A stretch of DNA of 64,000 nt from the NCBI RefSeq assembly GCF_015711645.1, contig NZ_JABTEX010000004.1:1-64000 (forward strand). The letters run 5' to 3'. The notes under the pieces were generated by a model. The model searched no databases. It was not told where the DNA came from and saw nothing but the letters and a program-made list of their open reading frames with translations. Within the stretch, counting starts at the first letter, position 1, and every line of letters starts with the position of its first letter. Of the stretch, positions 57,781 to 64,000 are shown piece by piece. The stretch is from Planomonospora sp. ID82291. Its GTDB lineage: Bacteria; Actinomycetota; Actinomycetes; Streptosporangiales; Streptosporangiaceae. A program made the translations under genes and the position numbers.

Positions 57781-60210
57781 TCAGGCGTCCCTGCGGGCCG
57801 GGAGCCTGATCCGGATGTTCCCCAGCCGGTCGAACCCGTCGAGCATCCGCGCTCCCGCCGTCCGGATCCGCAGCAGCGTGGACGGGGGGAACAGCACGGC
57901 CCGGATCCGCCTTCCGCGCGACACGGCGGCGGCCAGGGCCCGCCGGACGCGCCGGACGTCCTCGCCCAGGGGGCCGGTCTCGCCGGGCGTCCTGGCGAAG
58001 AGCAGGCGCTCCACCGCCGCGGCGATCCTCGTCACCGAGGCCGTCGCCTCGGCGTCGAACCCGTACTGCCGTGCCAGGCGCCGGGCCAGCGCCCGCGGGC
58101 TCTCGCTCGGCTCCCGCACCATGCCGTAGTCGCACAGGGCGTCGTCGAGTTCCGCCCAGGCCGCCGACACCGCCGCCTCCGCGGTCCTGTCCCGGTCGGC
58201 CCTGACCGCCGTGACACCGGCCGCCGCCGAGGACTCCCGGACCGGCCCGGACGGACGGGAGTAGAGGCGCCGGCGCCGCCGCCGCGTCATGTGGCCGATC
58301 AACGCCGGGATCAGGAGGGTCAGCACGGCGAGGGCCGTCCCGATCCCCGCCTTCGCGGCGGTCGGCATCCCCTCGTCCACCAGCAGCGGCGCGCCGCCGG
58401 ACTCCCGGTCGAACGCGGGGTTGCGGCGGGCGGCGGACGGCCCGCTCGACGCGCCGGCGCCGGTGGGGCCGGCGCTGGGGGTCGCGGACGGCTCGTCGCC
58501 GGCGTCGGTGAGGACCTCGGGGTAGGTGTAGAAGGGCCGGGAGGCGCTGGCCTGCCCGGTCGGGCCCGCCGGAGTGGGCTCGAAGCGGAGCCAGCCCGCG
58601 CCCTCGAAGTAGAGCTCGGGCCAGGCGTGCGAGTCGTGCGCCCGCACGTTCCACCGGCCGGAGAGGCTGGCGCCGCCGGTGTAGCCGATGGCGACGCGGG
58701 AGGGGATGCCCAGGGTCCGGGCCAGCACCGCCATCGAGGCGGCGAACTGCTCGCAGTAGCCGGACTTGCTGAAGAACAGGAAGTCCAGCAGGGCGGAGCC
58801 GTTGTGACCCTGCGTGGCCAGGCTGTAGGTGAACCCGCCCGTGGTGGTGAAGAACTCCTGGAGCAGGAGCGCCTTCTCGTAGGGGGTGGTACCCTCCCCG
58901 GTCTGCTCCTGGGCCAGCCGCCGGAGCTCCGAGGGCAGGTCGTCCGGGAGCGCCAGGTACCTCCTCCGGATCTCCTCCGGCGCCTGCCCCGCGGACTTGA
59001 GCATGGCCGCCGTGGGCTTGGGTTCGGTGCTGACGACCTCGTAGTCGACTCCTCCGGCGGTGTCGCTGTGGGAGAACACCATGAGCGTGTCCCGGTCGGG
59101 CCGCCAGTCCCCGTCGATCCGGATCGTGCCCGGCGGGTACGGCAGCGGCAGGAACTTCAGGTCCCTGACCTCGTCGCTCACCGAGATCCGGGTGGTGACC
59201 GGGGCGGCGGGCACGCTCGGGCTCTGTCCCGGGGCCGGAGGCAGGGGCCCCTCGGAGGTGCGGTCCTCGGGCCGCCCGGTCGGCTTCGTCATCGTCCACT
59301 GTTCGCCGTCGAAGACGTCCAGCGAGTACAGCCGCAGATAGCGGGGGGCGTTGTCGCTGGTCAGGTAGGTGAGGACGGTGGAGTTGGCCGGCAGCTCCAG
59401 CTCCCGGCGCAGGTTGGCCACCGGGTCGGGGAAGCTGATCGCGCTGCCGCTCCCGCCCTTGCCGCCGCCCACGCCGAAGCCGAACAGCGGGTCGGGCTCC
59501 AGGGTGGGCAGCAGCGAGGGCAGCAGGATGGCCAGGGCGATCGCGGTGAAGCCGACCCGCTTGCCCGACAGCCGCAGGGCGGAGGGGTCGTCGGCGGGAC
59601 GGGGGGCCACGAAGGAGGGCGCCCGGCGCACCAGCACCGTCCGCCCCCAGTGGCCGACCCGTTCCCGCCCGTCGGCGACCAGCAGCCCCAGGAAGCCCAG
59701 TGCGCCGAGGACGACCGTCCACCAGCCGAGCGGGTCGTCGAGGAACGAGGCGGGGACCACGAACAGCGACAGCAGCGGCAGACCCGCCAGTGCGGCCCGC
59801 CGGAGCCGTACCGCGAGGAAGTCCACGCAGATCGCGATCAGTCCGACGCCGCTGCAGGTCAGCAGGGTGATCCCGGCGCCGGCGGGGACCGGGACCGCGA
59901 ACCGCTGGATGTCGGTGAACCCGTCGGCCGCCAGTCCCGCCAGCCCGAGGAGCGCATCCTTGGTGGGCACCACCCGGGCCCAGGCCTCCCTGCCGGTGAA
60001 CACCGCCGTCAGGTAGACCCCGACGGCCGCCAGCTGCGCCACCGGGACCAGCCGGGACGGCAGCGCGTAGCGGGTGGCCAGCATGCCGACCCCGGTCACC
60101 GTGAGGATGATCCCGAGGCTCGTCCAGAACCAGGCGCCCCCCTGGAAGAGGGGATGGAGCGCGATCGCCACCGCTCCGGTGGCCACGCCCGACATGATGG
60201 GAAGTCTCAT
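57781..60210 (-). CDS. TgpA-like membrane transglutaminase/protease
   Basis: 809 residues. About seven hydrophobic helices in residues 8-235, then a large extracytoplasmic transglutaminase-like domain, one late helix (about 640-658) and a cytosolic DUF4129-like tail. The catalytic set is Cys486 (SGYCEQFA), His528 (SHAWPELYF) and an acid in LRFEPTP (Glu544, where many relatives have Asp). Function in cells is unknown; it is always found with MoxR and DUF58 genes, as here. ATG 60210 overlaps the DUF58 stop by 4 bp, which fixes the start inside a longer frame. Confidence 0.88.
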   Translation of the reverse strand: MRLPIMSGVATGAVAIALHPLFQGGAWFWTSLGIILTVTGVGMLATRYALPSRLVPVAQLAAVGVYLTAVFTGREAWARVVPTKDALLGLAGLAADGFTDIQRFAVPVPAGAGITLLTCSGVGLIAICVDFLAVRLRRAALAGLPLLSLFVVPASFLDDPLGWWTVVLGALGFLGLLVADGRERVGHWGRTVLVRRAPSFVAPRPADDPSALRLSGKRVGFTAIALAILLPSLLPTLEPDPLFGFGVGGGKGGSGSAISFPDPVANLRRELELPANSTVLTYLTSDNAPRYLRLYSLDVFDGEQWTMTKPTGRPEDRTSEGPLPPAPGQSPSVPAAPVTTRISVSDEVRDLKFLPLPYPPGTIRIDGDWRPDRDTLMVFSHSDTAGGVDYEVVSTEPKPTAAMLKSAGQAPEEIRRRYLALPDDLPSELRRLAQEQTGEGTTPYEKALLLQEFFTTTGGFTYSLATQGHNGSALLDFLFFSKSGYCEQFAASMAVLARTLGIPSRVAIGYTGGASLSGRWNVRAHDSHAWPELYFEGAGWLRFEPTPAGPTGQASASRPFYTYPEVLTDAGDEPSATPSAGPTGAGASSGPSAARRNPAFDRESGGAPLLVDEGMPTAAKAGIGTALAVLTLLIPALIGHMTRRRRRRLYSRPSGPVRESSAAAGVTAVRADRDRTAEAAVSAAWAELDDALCDYGMVREPSESPRALARRLARQYGFDAEATASVTRIAAAVERLLFARTPGETGPLGEDVRRVRRALAAAVSRGRRIRAVLFPPSTLLRIRTAGARMLDGFDRLGNIRIRLPARRDA

Positions 60211-61484
60211 GAGCCGCCCCCGGTGAGTGCGAATCGCCCGCGCTGCGCCGCGTCCGGCCACACGTCCGCGATCGAGGCGCCCGCGGGCAGCCGGACGATG
60301 CGCCAGCCCGCCCCGGCGAGCACCGCCTGCGCGGCCCGGTACTCCCGGCCGTCGCCGAGATCGGGCCGCTCCCAGCCCGCCACGTCCAGCAGCACGGCCA
60401 CGCCGGTGACGTTGCCGTGCCTGAGCCGGGCCAGGGACTGCGCCTCCTGCAGGGTGACGCCGCCGAGCACCGCCACGATCAGCCCGTCTCCGCCGCCCTG
60501 GCGCAGCGCGGTGACGCCGTACTCCAGCGACCGCGCCGAACTGGCCCGGATCACGGAGAGGGCGTCCAGCAGCGACCAGCTCAGCCCGGTGTCGGTGAGG
60601 TGCCCGATGCCCTGCGCGGTCTCCTGCGCGGTGCCCTGGTCGGTGACCAGGCGCAGGCCCAGTCCCTCGTGGGCCAGGTGGACGCCGATGGAGGCCGCGG
60701 CCGAGACCGCCGTCTCGAAGGAGGACCGGGGCCCCTCGCCGCGGTGCGCGTGCCTGCGGGTGTCCAGCAGCAGGGCGCCCCGGCTCTGCCACTGCTGCTC
60801 CTCGCGCCGCACCATCAGCTCGCCGTGCCGGGCGGTCGAGCGCCAGTGCACCCGCCGCAGGTCGTCGCCCTGCCGGTACTCGCGCGGCGCGACGTCGTCG
60901 TCGCCCGCCGCCGCCACACTCCTGGTACGGCTGTCGCCGCCGCCCGTCCACTCGCCGGACAGGCGGACGTGGGGCAGCGGCACCACCTGGGGGATCACCA
61001 CCAGCGTGTCGCTGACGGTGAACGACCGGGTCAGCTCCACCAGGCCGAAGGGGTCGCTGATCCGGATCGAGAGCGGCCCGATGGGGAAGCGGCCGCGCAG
61101 GTCGGAGCGGACCCGGTAGTCGATCTCCCGGACGCCCCGCGGCTCCACCTGGTCCAGGACGAACCTGGGCCGGGCGCCGAGCGCGTAGGGGACGGTGTCC
61201 TCGATCATCAGCAGGCCGGTGGGCAGCCGGGTGACGTTCTCCAGCCGGAGGGTCACGGCGGCCTCGCTGCCGACCTCGGCCCGGGGCGGGTCGAGACGCC
61301 GCGCGCAGCTCAGCCGGTAGCGGGTGCGCGCCACCACCGCGGCCGCGACCAGGGGGAGGGAGACGACCAGCACTCCGACGCGGAGCAGGTCGTGCTCCCC
61401 GATGAAGAAGGCGCAGGCCAGCGCCGCGGACCCGGAGGCCAGGAAGGACCGGCCGCGCGTGGTGAGCGCCCTGAGCCCGGTCAT
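60207..61484 (-). CDS. DUF58-domain protein
   Basis: 425 residues. Two N-terminal hydrophobic helices (about 13-30 and 34-52), a beta-rich segment, then the DUF58 signature REYRQGDDLRRVHWRSTARHGELMVR split near residues 210-236. DUF58 proteins have a VWA-like fold and work with a MoxR ATPase on envelope or metal-insertion tasks. 4-bp overlap with the transglutaminase gene; the MoxR gene lies 94 bp upstream. Confidence 0.88.
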   Translation of the reverse strand: MTGLRALTTRGRSFLASGSAALACAFFIGEHDLLRVGVLVVSLPLVAAAVVARTRYRLSCARRLDPPRAEVGSEAAVTLRLENVTRLPTGLLMIEDTVPYALGARPRFVLDQVEPRGVREIDYRVRSDLRGRFPIGPLSIRISDPFGLVELTRSFTVSDTLVVIPQVVPLPHVRLSGEWTGGGDSRTRSVAAAGDDDVAPREYRQGDDLRRVHWRSTARHGELMVRREEQQWQSRGALLLDTRRHAHRGEGPRSSFETAVSAAASIGVHLAHEGLGLRLVTDQGTAQETAQGIGHLTDTGLSWSLLDALSVIRASSARSLEYGVTALRQGGGDGLIVAVLGGVTLQEAQSLARLRHGNVTGVAVLLDVAGWERPDLGDGREYRAAQAVLAGAGWRIVRLPAGASIADVWPDAAQRGRFALTGGGS

Positions 61485-61578
61485 CGCGTCACCCTCCCGT
61501 GCGGCCGGACGGCCGCGGGCGCCCGGCCGCGTCGGCCGCCGGGGGCGCGGGCCCGCCCGTCCCGCGGGCTCGTCGGGC

Positions 61579-62556
61579 TCATCGGGCCTGCGCCTCGGGC
61601 ACGGGCACCCGGCGGACCAGCTCGGTGATCACCTGCTCGGGCGGGCGGCGCTGGCCCTGGGCCTCGACGCTGGGCAGCAGGCGGTGGGCCAGCACGGGCA
61701 GGCACAGCTCCTGCAGGTCGTCGGGGATGACGTAGTCGCGCCCGGCGAGCGCGGCGTGCGCCCGGGCTGCGCGGACCAGCTGCAGGGTGGAGCGCGGGGA
61801 GGCGCCGAGCCGCAGGTCGGGGGAGTGGCGGGTGGCGGTGACCAGGTCGATCGCGTACTTCTTGATCGGCTGGGAGACGTAGACCCCGCGCACCGCCTCG
61901 ATCAGGGCGCGGACCTCGGCGGTGGTGGCGACCGGCTCCAGCTTGTCGATCGGGGAGGCGGCGCCGTGCACGTCGAGCATCTCCAGCTCGGCGGCCGGCT
62001 CCGGGTAGCCCATCGCGATCCGTGCGGTGAAGCGGTCGCGCTGCGCCTCGGGGAGGGGATAGGTGCCCTCCATCTCGATCGGGTTCTGGGTGGCGATCAC
62101 CATGAAGGGCGCGTCGAGCGGATAGGTGGTGCCGTCGACGGTGACCTGGTGCTCCCCCATGCACTCCAGCAGGGCCGACTGCGTCTTGGGGGAGGCGCGG
62201 TTGATCTCGTCGCCGACCACGATGTTGGCGAACACCGGTCCCGGCTTGAACTCGAACTCCCTGGTCTGCTGGTTGTAGGCGCTCACTCCGGTGATGTCGC
62301 TGGGCAGCAGGTCGGGGGTGAACTGGACACGACGCACCGGGCAGTCGATGGACCGCGCCAGGGCCTTGGCGAGCATGGTCTTGCCGACGCCGGGCACGTC
62401 CTCGATGAGCAGATGGCCTTCCGCCAGCAGGACGGTCAAGGTCAGGCGGATGACGTCGCTCTTGCCCTCGATGACCGATTCGATCGCCTCGCGGATCCGG
62501 TGCGCGGTGGCCACCAGGTCGTCGAGCCGAGGTGAGACGTCATGGGTTACTGCCAC
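61579..62556 (-). CDS. MoxR-family AAA+ ATPase
   Basis: 325 residues. Walker A EDVPGVGKTM (about 53-62), Walker B IVVGDEINRASPKTQSALLE, sensor-1 ATQNPIEMEGTYPLPEAQRDRF with the arginine finger, and the lid domain. It is the chaperone-like member of the MoxR-DUF58-transglutaminase trio. GTG 62556 (AVTHDVSPRLDD) is chosen because GGAGG lies 5-6 bases before it; upstream in-frame starts give a Pro/His-rich extension that is not typical. It is divergent from mraZ. Confidence 0.92.
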   Translation of the reverse strand: MAVTHDVSPRLDDLVATAHRIREAIESVIEGKSDVIRLTLTVLLAEGHLLIEDVPGVGKTMLAKALARSIDCPVRRVQFTPDLLPSDITGVSAYNQQTREFEFKPGPVFANIVVGDEINRASPKTQSALLECMGEHQVTVDGTTYPLDAPFMVIATQNPIEMEGTYPLPEAQRDRFTARIAMGYPEPAAELEMLDVHGAASPIDKLEPVATTAEVRALIEAVRGVYVSQPIKKYAIDLVTATRHSPDLRLGASPRSTLQLVRAARAHAALAGRDYVIPDDLQELCLPVLAHRLLPSVEAQGQRRPPEQVITELVRRVPVPEAQAR

Positions 62557-63039
62557 CAGGCCTCCATGAGGGTGCGGCGGTTGCGCGCCGGGGGTACGTG
62601 TTGCGGGGGGCCGATGTGGCCCCTCTCCCATTGTGAGTGCCGACACTACGTCTCCGCGGGTTCCTCGGCGACTTTATGCGGTCATTGAGGTCTATTTCGG
62701 GTGAATAGCCCACAGTGTGTGCGGCGAATGTTTGTTTTCCGGGCACCCCGGGTCCGCGTCCCGTGCCGATCCGCGACCTCTTCTGGATGCGTTCTCCTCT
62801 CCGTGCCTCCCGCTCCTTCGGCCGCTGGTCCATCCGGCGTGCCGTGCCGGTCCGTGTGTCCGGCACGTGCGTCCGTGCCGTGCCGGTCCGTGTGTCCGTC
62901 CTGTGGACCCGTCCGGGTTCCGCCGCCCCGTCGACACGCCCGCGGCGCTTGACGGCCCGCTCGCCCGCTCCACTCTGCTCCACCCCTGCTGACCTGCGAG
63001 AACACTGGCCGATCCGAGCGGGGATCCGGCTGGAATCAG
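62557..63039. other. Gap between moxR and mraZ with a direct repeat
   Basis: No gene is supported. GTGCCGGTCCGTGTGTCCG occurs twice, near 62844-62862 and 62880-62898, with CGTGCCGTGCCGGTCC-type pieces around them. The stretch near 62690-62740 is unusually AT-rich for this window (TTTCGGGTGAATAG, TGTTTGTTTTCCGGG) and may hold the moxR promoter on the minus strand. Confidence 0.5.
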
Positions 63040-63094
63040 TTGACGGTGGGGAGAAGTGGAGTATGGTGGTGCGCAGTGGAGGGCCGAGCTGTGG
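63040..63094 (+). promoter_or_regulatory. mraZ promoter and MraZ operator (GTGG repeats, 10-bp period)
   Basis: TTGACG (63040-63045), 16 bases, TATGGT (63062-63067) form the promoter. GTGG occurs at 63046, 63056, 63066 and 63076, exactly 10 bp apart, and again at 63091. MraZ of several bacteria binds direct repeats of this kind with one-turn spacing and represses its own promoter; here the repeats cover the spacer, -10 and start, so autorepression is expected. Confidence 0.85.
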
Positions 63095-63142
63095 AGAGAG
63101 TGCAGCGCCGAGCGTTCCACTGGGTACGGGAGGTGGGGGCCG

Positions 63143-63574
63143 ATGTTCCTCGGCACTCACCATCCGCGCCTCGATGACAAGGGACGGCTGTTCCTGCCGG
63201 CGAAGTACCGTGAGGAGCTGGCGGAGGGTCTGGTGATCACCAAAGGCCAGGAGCGCTGCCTCTACGTATTTCCCGTAGAGGAGTTTCAGCGCATCACCGA
63301 GGCTCTGCGAACCGCGCCGGTGACCGCGAAGGCGGTCCGCGATTACAGCCGTGTCTTCTTCGCCGGTGCGTCCGACGAGTTCGCTGACAGACAAGGCCGG
63401 GTCACCATCCCGCAGGCTCTGCGTGAGTACGCCCGCCTGCAGCGCGACTGCGTGGTCATCGGAGCCAACACCCGGTTGGAGATCTGGGACGCGCAGGCCT
63501 GGGACGTCTATCTGGCCGATCAAGAGCAGGCCTTCGCCGATCTGTCGGAGGAGGTGCTGCCAGGGATTCTGTGA
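63143..63574 (+). CDS. mraZ: Transcriptional regulator MraZ
   Basis: 143 residues. Two SpoVT-AbrB-like halves: [23 protein letters not shown] and [22 protein letters not shown], each with the D-x-x-G-R-(L/V) motif. It opens the division and cell wall cluster and represses it and itself through the repeats at 63046-63079. ATG with GGGAGGTGGGGG just before. The next gene, expected to be rsmH, lies at or past the right edge. Confidence 0.96.
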   Translation: MFLGTHHPRLDDKGRLFLPAKYREELAEGLVITKGQERCLYVFPVEEFQRITEALRTAPVTAKAVRDYSRVFFAGASDEFADRQGRVTIPQALREYARLQRDCVVIGANTRLEIWDAQAWDVYLADQEQAFADLSEEVLPGIL

Positions 63575-63955
63575 TTCCACGGTCGACTCATCGGTGAACA
63601 CGTCGTTCGGCGAGGTCTCCACCCGCAACCAGCCGCGCACCAGCTGATGCACCTTCCCCGGTGTCAGGTGGCGCGCGGACACGCGGGTGCGGATGGGGAC
63701 CTGGCCGGACGGCCCGGGGTGGGGGCCTGTCAGAGCCTGCTTCGCAAACCCCGTACTCTGCGGTGGCGGCGCCGGGACGGCGTCCCCCCGCGTTGCCACC
63801 TCGCTCCACCAGAAGCCTCGCCCGGCCCGCGCCCGTCGCGGGCCGGGCGAGGCTGGTCGGCGTCCGGGCCGGGGCGCCCCGTCGCCGTGCGGCGGACCCG
63901 TCCGGGACGGCCGGGTGAGGCGGGCGAGGTCCGCGAAGCAGGTTCCACGACACCG
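63575..63955. other. mraZ-rsmH gap with strong hairpin
   Basis: No gene is supported. CCTGCTTCGC (63736-63745) recurs inverted as GCGAAGCAGG (63933-63942), and the pair encloses a 17-bp hairpin (63815-63853, separate entry). TACTCT near 63755 might be a -10. A separate promoter for the rest of the cluster probably lies here. Confidence 0.5.
63815..63853 (+). terminator. 17-bp perfect hairpin after mraZ
   Basis: The arm 63815-63831 (GCCTCGCCCGGCCCGCG) pairs without mismatch with 63837-63853 around CCCGT. It would end or attenuate mraZ transcripts before rsmH. There is no T-tract, and it lies 240 bases after the mraZ stop. Confidence 0.7.
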
Positions 63956-64000
63956 ATGAACGTCCGCCGCGTATCCGCGAGCGGGGCGGCGAAGGGGGGG
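63956..64000 (+). CDS. Possible start of rsmH, cut by the window edge
   Basis: An ATG opens a frame reading Met-Asn-Val-Arg-Arg-Val-Ser and running to the edge. Gene order after mraZ predicts rsmH (16S rRNA m4C1402 methyltransferase) here, and actinobacterial RsmH often has a variable N-terminal extension. Fifteen codons are too few to confirm it, and the ribosome-binding site is not evident. Confidence 0.25.
   Translation, partial: MNVRRVSASGAAKGG

Noticed and set aside
63730-63948. A 72-codon minus-strand frame in the mraZ-rsmH gap
   Set aside because: Composition is Arg/Pro/Gly-rich and the frame simply reads through the 17-bp hairpin; no ribosome-binding site and no family.

Overview
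The window is very GC-rich, with frequent GTG and TTG starts, many 4-bp GTGA/ATGA stop-start overlaps, a BldD regulator, an mIHF homologue, an omega subunit next to gmk, and F420-linked enzymes. Together these point to a sporulating or filamentous actinobacterium, most likely of the Streptosporangiales type. That is inference from gene content; no rRNA or other phylogenetic marker was compared. I saw no tRNA or rRNA gene, CRISPR array, insertion sequence or prophage.

Layout. 0.4-2.3 kb (minus): a membrane SpoIIE-type phosphatase and BldD. 2.6-6.5 kb (minus): an arginine deiminase cluster (arcA, ornithine carbamoyltransferase, amino-acid permease). 6.9 kb: a DUF3040 membrane protein. 7.6-17.7 kb (plus): the pyrimidine operon pyrR-pyrB-pyrC-carA-carB-pyrK-pyrD-pyrF behind a short leader containing a PyrR-binding loop. 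17.8-26.1 kb (plus): housekeeping genes mihF, gmk, rpoZ, coaBC, an unknown gene, metK, an amidohydrolase and a helicase-dead-type priA. 26.2-29.3 kb: two unrecognised tandem paralogues that share a CxCPxC motif. 29.4-32.5 kb: def, fmt, rsmB. 32.6-35.5 kb: an accessory patch with a CGNR regulator, a leaderless SDR, an F420-NADP-reductase-like gene and a divergent MarR regulator around three palindromic operators. 35.6-40.6 kb: rpe, a DUF2236 oxygenase, then an FMN riboswitch driving ribE-ribM-ribBA-ribH. 40.9-45.8 kb: a PH-domain protein, a GGDEF-EAL protein and a two-gene Ktr/Trk potassium system. 45.9-49.7 kb: a molybdenum-hydroxylase maturation cassette (MoxR ATPase, VWA protein, XdhC, MobA-like). 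49.6-53.4 kb: a membrane EEP hydrolase, an LLM oxidoreductase, and a DAACS symporter preceded by a Cys-containing leader peptide. 53.8-57.5 kb: efp, nusB, a methyltransferase, dinB and a second DUF3040 protein. 57.8-62.6 kb (minus): a TgpA-like transglutaminase, DUF58 and MoxR operon. 63.1 kb: mraZ with a four-repeat operator, opening the division/cell-wall cluster that continues past the right edge.

The strongest regulatory readings are the PyrR loop over the pyrR ribosome-binding site, the FMN riboswitch, the MraZ direct repeats at exact 10-bp spacing, three near-identical MarR-type palindromes in one divergent promoter, and a leader peptide ending in Leu-Cys-Arg before a transporter. The best candidates for undescribed biology are the CxCPxC paralogue pair at 26.2-29.3 kb and the leader peptide/symporter unit at 51.9-53.4 kb. 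A recurring minor theme is short GC-rich duplications placed at or just beyond gene 3' ends (20.9, 32.5, 53.4 and 57.6 kb).
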